64,000 nt of DNA from Arcticibacter svalbardensis MN12-7. Lineage in GTDB: Bacteria; Bacteroidota; Bacteroidia; Sphingobacteriales; Sphingobacteriaceae. The first letter of the stretch is position 1, and every line of letters starts with the position of its first letter. The stretch is from positions 16,797-80,796 of the forward strand of contig NZ_AQPN01000077.1 in assembly GCF_000403135.1 (NCBI RefSeq), given 5' to 3'. The notes beneath the pieces were generated by a model. That model saw only the letters and a list, made by a program, of their open reading frames with translations, had not been told where the DNA came from and searched no databases. Shown in pieces: positions 1 through 8,645 of the stretch. Position numbers and translations under genes: made by a program.

Positions 1-1768
1 TATTGATATTTTGAATGATGATGGTACTTTGAATGAAAAGGCCGTTATTCTGGTTGGTGAAGATCGTTTTATAGCACGTAAAAAAATTGCTAAGCTACTT
101 GATGAAGCTGGCTTACTGGAGAAGGTGGAAGATTATAAATCGCAGGTTGGTTTTTCTGAACGAACTGATGCGGTTATTGAGCCCCGCCTTTCCTTACAGT
201 GGTTTTGTAAAATGGCCGATATGGCTAAACCGGCACTGGATTATGTGCAGGATGGTGAGGTGAAACTAATTCCGGAAAAGTTTGGTAATACCTACCGTCA
301 TTGGATGGAAAATGTGAAAGACTGGTGTATTAGTCGCCAGCTTTGGTGGGGACAACGGATTCCTGCCTGGTATAATACGAGCGGGGAATGGGTGGTTGCT
401 GCAACAGAGGAAGATGCTGTTTTAGCCTTTAATAAGTTGGGTCAGGTTAGTGAAAACCTGGTTCAGGATGAAGATGTGGTAGACACCTGGTTCTCTTCAT
501 GGTTGTGGCCAATGTCTGTTTTTGACCCATCGGTTTGCGGACACCCGGATGCAAAGGGTAATGCTGATATCAATTATTATTATCCTACAAATGACTTGGT
601 TACTGCCCCTGAAATCTTGTTTTTCTGGGTAGCACGCATGATCATTGCAGGTCATGAGTTCAGAGGTAAAGCGCCTTTTGAAAACGTATATCTGACTGGT
701 ATTGTACGGGATAAGCTGGGTAGAAAGATGTCTAAATCATTGGGTAATTCTCCTGATCCGATTGAGCTTATCAACCAATATGGCGCAGATGGTGTGCGTG
801 TGGGGATGCTTCTTTGCTCTCCTGCAGGTAATGACCTGATGTTTGATGTTTCGTATTGTGAACAGGGGCGCAATTTTGCCAACAAGATTTGGAATGCATT
901 TAAGTTGCTCAAAGGCTGGTCTGAAAATACAGTAACTGTTGAGAATGCGGACAATAAGGTAGCCATCGCCTGGTTTGAGAGTCGTTTTGATGAAGCTTTG
1001 GTAGAAATTGAGAGTCATTTCGCTTCGTATCGTTTGTCTGAGGCTTTAATGGCTATTTATAAATTGGTATGGGATGATTTCTGTTCCTGGTACCTGGAAA
1101 TGGTTAAACCTCCTTATCAGCACCCTGCTGATCTTGAAACAGTGGAGGCTACTACTGTTTTCTTCGAGAAAATATTAAAACTGCTTCATCCTTTTATGCC
1201 TTTTCTTACTGAGGAGCTGTGGCATGACGAGATTTTTGGTGCACGTGAGGAAATGGATTGTTGCATCGTGGCAGCGTATCCTAAAACAGCAGCAACAGAT
1301 GAGAAGCTTTTGAAGGAGTTTGACGCAATTAAAAAGGTGGTTTCTGAGATTCGTAATATTCGGAACAGTAAACAGATTTCTCCTAAGGACCCTTTGCCTT
1401 TAGCGATTAAATTGAATTCAGAGATTGACTATACCAGTTACCTGTTTATTTTAAATAAACTGGCTAATTTAAGTGAGATCGTTTTTGTTGATGATCAGCC
1501 CAAAGGTGGGGCATCATTTATGACTGGGCGTGATGAGTTTTTTATCAGCCTGGACGGTAATGTTGATCCATTGGTTGAGTTTGACAGGATGTCTAAGGAA
1601 TTGGTTTACCTGGAAGGCTTTTTGAATGTAGTGAATAAAAAACTTTCTAATGAACGGTTTGTTCAAAATGCAAAACCTGAAATAGTAGCGAATGAGCAAG
1701 CAAAACAAGCGGATGCAGAGGCTAAAATTTCTATATTGCGAGAAAGTATTAAAACACTGCAAATTTAA
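1..1768 (+). CDS. valS: Valine-tRNA ligase, C-terminal part (cut by window start)
   Basis: Charges tRNA-Val with valine in the cytoplasm. The reading frame (frame of base 2) is open from the window edge, so the N-terminal part, including the HIGH motif and most of the editing domain, lies outside. Visible parts are the second half of the class I Rossmann catalytic domain, with tryptophan-rich segments around WCISRQLWWGQRIPAWY, the KMSKS signature at 725-739, the helical anticodon-binding domain (roughly 950-1350), and a C-terminal charged coiled-coil arm (about 1570-1765) typical of ValS. The frame is intact to the TAA at 1768. The lipoprotein gene starts 7 bases downstream, so read-through transcription is likely. 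The KMSKS motif and C-terminal arm leave little doubt about the family. Confidence 0.97.
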   Translation, partial: IDILNDDGTLNEKAVILVGEDRFIARKKIAKLLDEAGLLEKVEDYKSQVGFSERTDAVIEPRLSLQWFCKMADMAKPALDYVQDGEVKLIPEKFGNTYRHWMENVKDWCISRQLWWGQRIPAWYNTSGEWVVAATEEDAVLAFNKLGQVSENLVQDEDVVDTWFSSWLWPMSVFDPSVCGHPDAKGNADINYYYPTNDLVTAPEILFFWVARMIIAGHEFRGKAPFENVYLTGIVRDKLGRKMSKSLGNSPDPIELINQYGADGVRVGMLLCSPAGNDLMFDVSYCEQGRNFANKIWNAFKLLKGWSENTVTVENADNKVAIAWFESRFDEALVEIESHFASYRLSEALMAIYKLVWDDFCSWYLEMVKPPYQHPADLETVEATTVFFEKILKLLHPFMPFLTEELWHDEIFGAREEMDCCIVAAYPKTAATDEKLLKEFDAIKKVVSEIRNIRNSKQISPKDPLPLAIKLNSEIDYTSYLFILNKLANLSEIVFVDDQPKGGASFMTGRDEFFISLDGNVDPLVEFDRMSKELVYLEGFLNVVNKKLSNERFVQNAKPEIVANEQAKQADAEAKISILRESIKTLQI

Positions 1769-1775
1769 TCTGTAT

Positions 1776-2423
1776 ATGAAGCATTCCGTATATTTAGTCG
1801 TATTAGTTGTTCTTTTTGGTTGTCAGCAACAGGGAAAAAATGTGCAGACAAAGAAGAAAGTAAAAGAGGTTGTGGTGGATTCTGCTGTTCTCATTTCATG
1901 TGAGGGGGTAGGGGAGATCAAAATGAATTTTTCTTATGCAGACCTGAAAAATAAAGTAGGAGCCAAGGCCTTAACGGAACATGAAAATTCAGTTTATGGA
2001 AAGTATACCACAATCTGGGAGAATACGGCTAAACAGTTGAATGTGTATTGGAAACAAAAAAGCCAACCTTTTAAAGCCATTAAATATTTAGAAGTGAGTA
2101 GTCCGGATTCCCCTTATGAAACTCAGGATTCCTTGCGGATTGGTTTAGACTTGCGGAGTCTGGTGAATAAGAATGGGAATATGCCATTGACTTTCAGGAA
2201 CTTTTATGCGCAGGAAAATAGCGGACTTGTAACTAGTTTTAATGGAGGAACACTCGAGAAAAATAATCCTTGTGTAGCGGGTGTATTAGAGTGGACCAGT
2301 CAGGAGAATGTATATAAAGCAGATTACGATGCTTTTAAAAAGCAGGAAATAGTTGAATCTTACGAAAAGATCCTGGATCATATTGAAGTACGTCTGAGTA
2401 GTATCAGAGTATTAAGTAAATGA
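1776..2423 (+). CDS. Putative lipoprotein, paralogue of the next gene
   Basis: No family is recognised. The start is set at ATG 1776, since the frame upstream overlaps valS while residues from here form a lipoprotein signal: a short basic N-terminus, a hydrophobic stretch (VYLVVLVVLFGC) and a lipobox Cys at about residue 16. The mature part, about 200 residues, should be anchored to a membrane on the periplasmic or surface side. It shares an ordered set of motifs with the next gene: S-C-x-G-x-GEI, KVGAK, a W followed by HW/YW-K-x-K, a segment like ALEI/YLEV followed by S-P/HPS, and IG-x-x-L-x-x-LV-x-x-NG. Both genes encode 215 residues, so they are a tandem duplication. The function is unknown. 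Confidence 0.75.
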   Translation: MKHSVYLVVLVVLFGCQQQGKNVQTKKKVKEVVVDSAVLISCEGVGEIKMNFSYADLKNKVGAKALTEHENSVYGKYTTIWENTAKQLNVYWKQKSQPFKAIKYLEVSSPDSPYETQDSLRIGLDLRSLVNKNGNMPLTFRNFYAQENSGLVTSFNGGTLEKNNPCVAGVLEWTSQENVYKADYDAFKKQEIVESYEKILDHIEVRLSSIRVLSK

Positions 2424-2444
2424 TGAATTTTAAATTAAGATTTT

Positions 2445-3092
2445 ATGAAACGATTGTTATACCTGCCTCTATTGTTTCTTTTTTCATGTACAAATAATTC
2501 GACTCAGAAGTTACCTTCAATTGCAGGATTGGGTGAATCAGACTTAAAGAATTCTTCCGAAATAACATGTTGGGGAATTGGTGAAATTGAATTGGAGGAC
2601 TCATATGCCATTCTGGTTGAAAAGGTTGGAGCGAAAAATTTAAAACAAGATTCCCTTTTTGAAGAAGGGGTCTTCCAAGGGATGGTGACCTCTATTTGGA
2701 AAGGTAATGCTAAAGAGATTGTTGTGCATTGGAAAGAGAAAAAAGCACCTTTTATAACAATTGAGGCATTGGAGATTGCTCATCCTTCGTCTGTGTATCA
2801 CTTTATAAATGGCATCAGGATAGGTACAACACTTTCTGAACTAGTTAAGCTAAACGGAGGAAAGGATTTTTCTTTATGGGGCTTCGGTTGGGATCACGGG
2901 GGAAGAATTAAAGATTTCGATAATGGCTCACTTTCAGGTGATCTGCCCTGTTTTAATGGGGTGTTAGCATTGCCAGATGCTGCTATAAAAGAAAAAGAGT
3001 TAATGGGTGACCGGTTAATTCAAGCCTCTACTATTTTGTTAACTACATATGATCCGGCTCTAGTTAACATCCAGGTTAAAAATGTTGGCTAA
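2445..3092 (+). CDS. Putative lipoprotein, tandem paralogue
   Basis: Second copy of the 215-residue lipoprotein pair, starting 21 bases after the first. It begins MKRLLYLPLLFLFSC, a classic lipoprotein signal with Cys at residue 15. The body keeps the shared pattern (ITCWGIGEIEL, KVGAKNL, IWKGNAKEI, HWKEKKAPF, GIRIGTTLSELVKLNGG) but has diverged over most of its length, so the duplication is not recent. Part of the C-terminal half (W-G-F-G-W-D-H-GG) has no obvious counterpart in the first copy. The stop overlaps the convergent HsdR-like gene by 4 bases. No enzymatic motif is seen; function is unknown. Confidence 0.75.
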   Translation: MKRLLYLPLLFLFSCTNNSTQKLPSIAGLGESDLKNSSEITCWGIGEIELEDSYAILVEKVGAKNLKQDSLFEEGVFQGMVTSIWKGNAKEIVVHWKEKKAPFITIEALEIAHPSSVYHFINGIRIGTTLSELVKLNGGKDFSLWGFGWDHGGRIKDFDNGSLSGDLPCFNGVLALPDAAIKEKELMGDRLIQASTILLTTYDPALVNIQVKNVG

Positions 3093-3553
3093 TTGAGATC
3101 CGTATAGTGCGGAAGACTCTCAAGAAAAGTATAACTCTTATGCTCAAAGTCGATCTGACAATAGTAATGGTTTAATCCATTGGTTACTGCTAATAATGGA
3201 ATACGATGTATGATATTATATCTTGCAATCTGATCAAAAACCTTTTGATCTATCTTAACTCCAGGAGCTTTACATTCGATTAATAGTATTTTCTGTCCCG
3301 ATGAATTATAGGCAATAAGGTCTGTCCTTTTTTGTAACGTATTCAATTTTAGTCCCCCTTCTAATTTAATAAGTGATTTGGGATAGCCTTTTTCCTGAAT
3401 GATATACTGAACGATATGTTGCCTTACCCATTCTTCAGGTGTTAATACCAGGAACTTTTTCCTTATATCATCGAAAATATAGTTGGTGTCTTTTATCTGT
3501 TTTATTTTAAACGGATATACAGGTAGATTGAGTTTAACAGGATCAAATTGCAC
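3089..3553 (-). CDS. Stand-alone type I restriction HsdR N-terminal-like nuclease domain protein
   Basis: A 154-residue protein matching the N-terminal PD-(D/E)xK domain of type I restriction subunit R, here without the helicase part. Key residues are visible: a Glu early (PEEWVRQHIVQYI), the Asp of KRTDLIAY, and the E-x-K of LLIECKAPG, followed by a helix with Q and Y as in HsdR_N. There is no HsdM or HsdS nearby, and such short versions are common as housekeeping genes in Bacteroidota next to holA, so restriction activity should not be assumed. The start codon is GTG at 3553. It is divergent from holA with a 68-base spacer. The biological role is unknown. Confidence 0.8.
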   Translation of the reverse strand: MQFDPVKLNLPVYPFKIKQIKDTNYIFDDIRKKFLVLTPEEWVRQHIVQYIIQEKGYPKSLIKLEGGLKLNTLQKRTDLIAYNSSGQKILLIECKAPGVKIDQKVFDQIARYNIIHRIPLLAVTNGLNHYYCQIDFEHKSYTFLESLPHYTDLN

Positions 3554-3621
3554 GTTTCAAAATTGGTAAAAAAAAATGATTTTTCAGCTTTGCCAATTCT
3601 GATGTATCTTAGCCTTATTCT

Positions 3622-4650
3622 ATGACGGCTTCCGCATTATTAAATGATCTTAAGGCACGCAAGTTTAAGCCTGTTTATCTTTTCCATGGAGAGGAAGCGT
3701 ATTATATTGATCTTTTTAGTGATTATATAGAGAAGAACTTGCTTTCCGACGCAGAAAAGGGGTTTAACCAGACTGTTTTTTATGGAAGGGATGTCGACAT
3801 GATGACGGTATTGAACTCTGCAAAGCGTTATCCGATGATGAGTGAGTTTCAACTTGTGTTGATTAAAGAAGCACAGGATATGAAATGGGGCAAGGATACG
3901 GATGATAAGAAAAGTCAGGACCCGTTACTAGCTTATCTGGAGCGTCCGCTGGCGAGTACTATTCTGGTATTTTGTTATAAACACGATAAGTTCGATAAGA
4001 GACGGAAGTCCTATAAAGCTTTTGAAAAGGCGGGTGTGGCTTTTGAATCTGCCTCTATTTACGACAATAAAGTACCAGGCTGGGTAGAAGATTATGTAAG
4101 GGAAAAGGCGTACAGAATGAATCCTCGCGCCTCTGCGATGATCGCAGATTATTTAGGAACCGACCTTTCCAAGATTTCCAATGAGCTGGATAAATTAATG
4201 CTCAATATTCCCAAGGGAAATGAAATTACTGCAGAAGATGTACAGGATAATATTGGGATTAGTAAGGAGTATAATGTTTTTGAGCTACAGACTGCTTTAG
4301 CGAAAAGGAATGTAATTAAGGCCAGTCAGATTATTACTTATTTTGCTTCGAATCCAAAGTCTAACCCTATACAATTGATTATAGGTGCATTGAATACCTG
4401 GTTTACCCGGATTTTGAAGTTCCATTATATAACGGATAAGAGTCAGCAAAATGTGGCTAAAGTGCTGAGTGTAAATCCATACTTTGTAAAAGACTTTGAA
4501 ATGGCGGCTAAAAACTATGAGTTGGGTAAAGTATTTGATATCATTAGCTTGTTGCGGGAATACGACTTGAAGACCAAAGGAGTGGATTCTACAGGTAATA
4601 CAGATAATGGTGAGTTAATGAAGGAATTGGTTTACAAAATCATTCATTAA
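3622..4650 (+). CDS. holA: DNA polymerase III subunit delta
   Basis: Clamp-loader subunit that opens the beta sliding clamp. At 342 residues it is the usual size. The N-terminal domain contains LFHGEEAYYIDLFSDYIE, typical of HolA (with a degenerate nucleotide-binding fold), then the helical middle, the conserved YLGTDLSKISNELDKLML segment that marks the family, and a C-terminal clamp-loader collar domain ending in KELVYKIIH. The ATG at 3622 is the first start in frame after the stop. The gene stands alone between a divergent HsdR-like gene and a convergent pyrC. Confidence 0.93.
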   Translation: MTASALLNDLKARKFKPVYLFHGEEAYYIDLFSDYIEKNLLSDAEKGFNQTVFYGRDVDMMTVLNSAKRYPMMSEFQLVLIKEAQDMKWGKDTDDKKSQDPLLAYLERPLASTILVFCYKHDKFDKRRKSYKAFEKAGVAFESASIYDNKVPGWVEDYVREKAYRMNPRASAMIADYLGTDLSKISNELDKLMLNIPKGNEITAEDVQDNIGISKEYNVFELQTALAKRNVIKASQIITYFASNPKSNPIQLIIGALNTWFTRILKFHYITDKSQQNVAKVLSVNPYFVKDFEMAAKNYELGKVFDIISLLREYDLKTKGVDSTGNTDNGELMKELVYKIIH

Positions 4651-4810
4651 ACTAGTTCTGCACTAAGACTATCTTTATGTTCATGAATCTGCAAAAAGAC
4701 TGCTCCTAATTTCTTTAGGTAAATAAGAGGATCAATGCGTATGTATTACTCTTGCAATCTTAAGAATTTTTTTTTGAACCAGTTTTGTAAAAATTAAAGC
4801 TAACTAAGGC

Positions 4811-6142
4811 CTAATTGAAGAGTAGTCTTTCTCCCATTTTTAGTTCATTGAAGTTGCCCTGATCATAAGCTAAATGTCCGGATACGATAGTATGAGTGAC
4901 AGATGATCCGAAAGTATGTCCCTCGAAAGGACTCCACTGACATTGAGAAAGGAGATTTGATTTTGTTACCTGATTGCTTTTATTCAGGTCAACGAGTACC
5001 AGATCGGCCCAATAGCCTTCCCTAATAAATCCTCTTTTTTTTACATTAAAACAAATGGCAGGATGATGTGCCATTTTCTCCACGACTTTCTCTAATTGAA
5101 TTTTTCCTTCCTTGACCAGATCAAGCATGGCTGTAAGTGCATGCTGCACTAATGGGCCACCTGAAGGTGCATGGGAATAGTCCTGGCTTTTTTCTTCAAT
5201 GGTATGCGGTGCATGGTCCGTAGCAATGATATCTATTCTATTATCCAGGACCGCTTGCAGAATAGCATCCCGATCGGTTACCGTTTTAATAGCAGGGTTC
5301 CATTTTATCCAGTTTCCTTTTGCTGCGTAATCCTGATCAGAGAACCAGAGATGATGAATACAGGCTTCCGCAGTGATGCGTTTTTCATGAAGAGGCAAGG
5401 TGTTTTCGAAAAGGCTGGTTTCAATTGCAGTCGAGATATGCAGTACATGCAAACGGGTGTTGTGTTTTTTTGCAAGTGTTACTGCGCGTGAGGATGATTT
5501 GTAACAAGCTTCAGCACTACGGATCAAAGGGTGCATCCATGGTTCTAAATGCTCACCATACTTTGCTTTAAATATCTCCAGGTTATTCCTGATGGTACCT
5601 TCATCTTCGCAATGTGTTGCTATCAGCATAGGAGTGGAAGAGAATAAGGCTTCCAATGTTTTTTCGTCATCAACAAGCATATTTCCTGTAGAAGAACCCA
5701 TGAATACTTTGATGCCACATACATCTCTTGCATTGGTAACCAGCACTTCTTCCAGATTCGTATTGGTAGCACCCATGAAAAAGGAGTAGTTTGCCAGGGA
5801 ATGTTTTGCACCAATGGCATATTTATCGGCTAGCAGTTGTTGGGTAACGGTATTGGGCACGGTATTGGGCATCTCCATAAAGGAGGTGATGCCACCTGCA
5901 ACAGCAGCCCTGCTTTCGGAGTAGATGGTCGCTTTATGGGTTAAACCAGGTTCACGGAAGTGGACCTGATCGTCTATACAACCGGGTAAAAGATGTAATC
6001 CTTCTGCATTAATTTCAAGATCTGCTTTACGTTCTATTGCTTCATTGATTTGTTCAATGAAGCCGTTTTTGATAAAAACATCGGCTTGAAAGGTCTTGCC
6101 TTCATTGACGAGGGTAGCAGATTTGATGAGAATAGATGACAT
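4811..6142 (-). CDS. pyrC: Dihydroorotase
   Basis: Cyclises N-carbamoyl-aspartate to dihydroorotate in de novo pyrimidine synthesis. The 443-residue protein is of the long type I dihydroorotase class, related to allantoinase. The metal site begins with DDQVHFREPG (the usual D-x-H-x-H with Gln in the variable position); a downstream His lies in HVLHIS and the catalytic Asp in ATDHAPHT. Substrate-binding elements such as FREPG and MPNT are present. Allantoinase or hydantoinase is less likely because of the FREPG and TDHAPH context. It is monocistronic, convergent with holA and divergent from the helicase gene. Confidence 0.9.
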   Translation of the reverse strand: MSSILIKSATLVNEGKTFQADVFIKNGFIEQINEAIERKADLEINAEGLHLLPGCIDDQVHFREPGLTHKATIYSESRAAVAGGITSFMEMPNTVPNTVTQQLLADKYAIGAKHSLANYSFFMGATNTNLEEVLVTNARDVCGIKVFMGSSTGNMLVDDEKTLEALFSSTPMLIATHCEDEGTIRNNLEIFKAKYGEHLEPWMHPLIRSAEACYKSSSRAVTLAKKHNTRLHVLHISTAIETSLFENTLPLHEKRITAEACIHHLWFSDQDYAAKGNWIKWNPAIKTVTDRDAILQAVLDNRIDIIATDHAPHTIEEKSQDYSHAPSGGPLVQHALTAMLDLVKEGKIQLEKVVEKMAHHPAICFNVKKRGFIREGYWADLVLVDLNKSNQVTKSNLLSQCQWSPFEGHTFGSSVTHTIVSGHLAYDQGNFNELKMGERLLFN

Positions 6143-6192
6143 ATATAGAAAGATTATTAAAAGCGAAGTTAAGCAATTATCAATCAGTGGGC

Positions 6193-6219
6193 ATTGGTCG
6201 TAACTAAATAGTATCTTTG
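6193..6219 (+). promoter_or_regulatory. Bacteroidota-type promoter of the DEAD-box helicase gene
   Basis: TATCTTTG at 6212-6219 matches the Bacteroidota -7 box TAnnTTTG, with an ATTG element at 6193-6196 some 15 bases upstream. The box ends only 4 bases before the ATG at 6224, so the transcript would start at or next to the start codon (leaderless). This is inferred from spacing only. Confidence 0.55.
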
Positions 6220-6223
6220 CTGA

Positions 6224-7582
6224 ATGCCTTCTTTCGAAGATTTTAAATTAAACCGGCAAATTTTGAATGCAATTGCCGATGCTGGGTATACGGAACCAAC
6301 GCCAATACAACAGAAAGCAATCATGCCAATTCTTTCTGGTCAGGATATTATGGGTATTGCACAGACTGGTACCGGTAAAACGGCAGCCTATGTTTTGCCT
6401 ATTCTCATGAAGCTTAAATATGCTCAGGGAACAGATGCTCGCGCCTTAATACTTGCTCCTACCCGGGAGTTAGCGATGCAGATTGAACAAAATATAAAAG
6501 AATTTGCGAAATATACCGATCTGCGTACGGTAGTGATTTATGGTGGATTGGGACCAAAGACTCAGATTGAGCAAATTGCTGCCGGACTGGATATTTTAGT
6601 AGCAAGTCCCGGTCGTTTTCTTGATCTCTATCTGGAAGGACATATTTCTACCAAGTTTTTGCAGTTTCTGGTTATAGATGAAGCGGATAAAATGATGGAT
6701 ATGGGATTTATAGGATCTATCCACCGGATCCTGGAAGTCGTTCCCCGCAAACGTCAGAACCTATTGTTCTCTGCAACTATGAGTGAACTGGTACATAAGA
6801 TCTCGGGTGACTTTTTGAAGTTTCCTACTATCGTAGCGGTTGATCAATCAGCTACTCCAGCGGAAACAGTGAGGCAGTTGATCTATTATGTGCCCAACTT
6901 AAAAACAAAAATCAATTTACTGCAGCATCTGCTTAAGAATGTGGAGGAGTTTCATAAGATCATGATCTTTTGTAAAACCAAAACTGTAGCAGATAATATC
7001 TTTAGCTACCTGAAGAGGAGACATGGGGAAGATCAGGTTAAAGTTATTCATGCCAATAAGGGACAGAATACACGGATAAACTCTATTAATGCATTCAAGG
7101 AAGGTGAAATTAGAATTCTGGTTGCAACAGATGTGGCTTCCAGGGGGATTGATGTAACGAATGTGAGTCATGTAATTAATTTTGATGTGCCGATCATTAT
7201 TGAAGACTATGTGCATCGGATTGGTCGTACCGGTCGTGCTTTGAGTACCGGAGATGCGATCACTTTTTGTAATGAAGCTGAGCATTATTATGTGCGGAAG
7301 ATTGAAAAGCTAATCAGGCAGCAAATTCCTAAGGCGGAGATTCCTGAAGGTGTTTTTATCGAAGAGACCCCTTATGAGGAAAAGCAGTTTATTGCCAAGG
7401 AGATAGATTTACAGAAAAGAAAGGATGATCCTGATTTTAAGGGTGCCTTTCATGAAAAGAAGTTCGCTATAGCCGCTAAGCTAAAAGCTGAAAGAGGTTA
7501 TCAGGGAGGCGGCTCAGGTGGTAAGAGTTCGGGAGGAAAGTCACCTAAACATCACTCTTCTCGAGGGGGTAAAAAAAGATAA
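6224..7582 (+). CDS. DEAD-box ATP-dependent RNA helicase (RhlE-like)
   Basis: Unwinds RNA duplexes; members act in ribosome assembly, RNA decay and cold adaptation. All core motifs are readable: Q motif (PTPIQQKAI), motif I AQTGTGKT, Ia PTRELA, GG, Ib, motif II DEAD, motif III SAT, motif IV region IFCKT, motif V ATDVASRGID and VI HRIGRTGR. The 452-residue protein ends in a basic Gly/Ser/Lys/His tail from about residue 420, the RNA-binding extension of the RhlE group. Which of several paralogues this is cannot be decided here. Its stop overlaps the start of the small membrane protein by one base, implying translational coupling. Confidence 0.92.
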   Translation: MPSFEDFKLNRQILNAIADAGYTEPTPIQQKAIMPILSGQDIMGIAQTGTGKTAAYVLPILMKLKYAQGTDARALILAPTRELAMQIEQNIKEFAKYTDLRTVVIYGGLGPKTQIEQIAAGLDILVASPGRFLDLYLEGHISTKFLQFLVIDEADKMMDMGFIGSIHRILEVVPRKRQNLLFSATMSELVHKISGDFLKFPTIVAVDQSATPAETVRQLIYYVPNLKTKINLLQHLLKNVEEFHKIMIFCKTKTVADNIFSYLKRRHGEDQVKVIHANKGQNTRINSINAFKEGEIRILVATDVASRGIDVTNVSHVINFDVPIIIEDYVHRIGRTGRALSTGDAITFCNEAEHYYVRKIEKLIRQQIPKAEIPEGVFIEETPYEEKQFIAKEIDLQKRKDDPDFKGAFHEKKFAIAAKLKAERGYQGGGSGGKSSGGKSPKHHSSRGGKKR

Positions 7583-7836
7583 TGGCTATAAGGTTAACCC
7601 CTTTAAATATTACTTCTTCTGCTTTGCTGGTTACCATTGGATACACCTTTTTAGATGCTGAGCAAACCACTGGATATAGCCTCAGCATCTGGTTATTGTT
7701 CAGCCTTTTTTTTCTCAGCACCTGCTCTGATATTCTTTTTAGGGGAACAATTAAAGATTTAAAACGTATTTGGTTGATAGAACTGCTCTTTGTTGTTCTG
7801 ATTGCAGCATTAACGCTTTTGTTAAAGCGTATTTAA
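7582..7836 (+). CDS. Small integral membrane protein
   Basis: An 84-residue protein with three predicted membrane helices: residues about 10-27, 32-50 and 63-81, the last ending in a basic KRI. Its ATG shares the last A of the helicase TAA, so it is co-translated with the helicase. No catalytic motif is present and no named family is recognised. The coupling suggests a shared transcript rather than a direct functional link to RNA unwinding. Confidence 0.65.
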   Translation: MAIRLTPLNITSSALLVTIGYTFLDAEQTTGYSLSIWLLFSLFFLSTCSDILFRGTIKDLKRIWLIELLFVVLIAALTLLLKRI

Positions 7837-7886
7837 GGAAAAACAGTCATGGGTATGTTCTCCTGATTGTAATGTAAAATATAGAG

Positions 7887-8216
7887 ATGAAAAAAGCAGA
7901 AATCAAAATTACGGTAGAGTTAGACGACAATAATGTGCCTGAAAATATAACCTGGGAATCTACAGATGCAGAGACTCAGGAACGGTTAGCAGCAAAAGCG
8001 ATGATGCTTTCCTTATGGGATCATAATTATAAAAATGCGTTGCGGATTGATCTATGGACGAAAGAGATGCCAGTAGATGAGATGAAGCGCTTTTTCTATG
8101 AGACCTTGCAGACGATGGCCGACAGCTTTCTCAGGGCTACAGGAGAGACAAATATTGTGGAAGATCTCCGCGATTATTGTGCGCATTTTGCAGAGAAAAT
8201 GGAGATTAAACAATAG
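7887..8216 (+). CDS. gldC: Gliding motility protein GldC
   Basis: A 109-residue soluble protein matching GldC throughout: it opens with KAEIKITVELDDNNVPENITW, followed by the A-L/K-A-MMLSLWD segment and the helical C-terminus with MKRFFYETLQTMADSF. GldC is a conserved Bacteroidota protein first linked to gliding in Flavobacterium, where it works with GldB, but it is also kept in non-gliding species, so motility cannot be inferred from it. gldB is not next to it here. The gene starts 50 bases after the small membrane protein and is followed closely by another membrane protein, all on the plus strand. Confidence 0.9.
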   Translation: MKKAEIKITVELDDNNVPENITWESTDAETQERLAAKAMMLSLWDHNYKNALRIDLWTKEMPVDEMKRFFYETLQTMADSFLRATGETNIVEDLRDYCAHFAEKMEIKQ

Positions 8217-8240
8217 GTTTGTCCTGTTTTAAACGTTATC

Positions 8241-8645
8241 ATGAAATCAAAAAATTATTTCGGTCTTTGTGGTTCATTCCTGGTAATTTCAGGAGCGTTG
8301 AGCCCTTTAATTCATATTCCAGTAATAGGAAACTGGAATTACCTGGATTTGCATACTGGTTTAGCAACCGTCGTATTAATTATTGCTGCTATTGGAGTAT
8401 TTGCTTCCTTATCCGGACGTAGTGGATTATTAAAGTTTTTAGGCTGGGCAGAATTGGTTCTGGTGCTTTTAACCCTTTCCGCTGTATATTTTAAAGTAAA
8501 TGACTCATTCAGTTTCATTCCACTTAAGAGCTTAACCCGGGTAGCCGTAGGCCTTGTGCATTATAAATGGTTGGGATGGGCACTATTAGCCCTTGGTTCG
8601 GTTGTAATGATTGCCTCTGGATCATCAGGAAAGAAGAAAATTTAG
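8241..8645 (+). CDS. Four-helix integral membrane protein, uncharacterised
   Basis: A 134-residue protein with four hydrophobic segments, at about residues 7-25, 38-57, 66-84 and 107-125, and a basic C-terminal tail (GKKKI), so probably an inner-membrane protein with cytoplasmic tail. No recognised family or polar catalytic residue cluster is present. It follows gldC by 24 bases, and its end overlaps the convergent methyltransferase gene by 4 bases. Its role is unknown. Confidence 0.65.
   Translation: MKSKNYFGLCGSFLVISGALSPLIHIPVIGNWNYLDLHTGLATVVLIIAAIGVFASLSGRSGLLKFLGWAELVLVLLTLSAVYFKVNDSFSFIPLKSLTRVAVGLVHYKWLGWALLALGSVVMIASGSSGKKKI

Noticed and set aside
1692..1775. N-terminal extension of the first lipoprotein into valS
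   Set aside because: The internal ATG at 1776 gives a proper lipoprotein signal peptide; the extension overlaps valS coding sequence.
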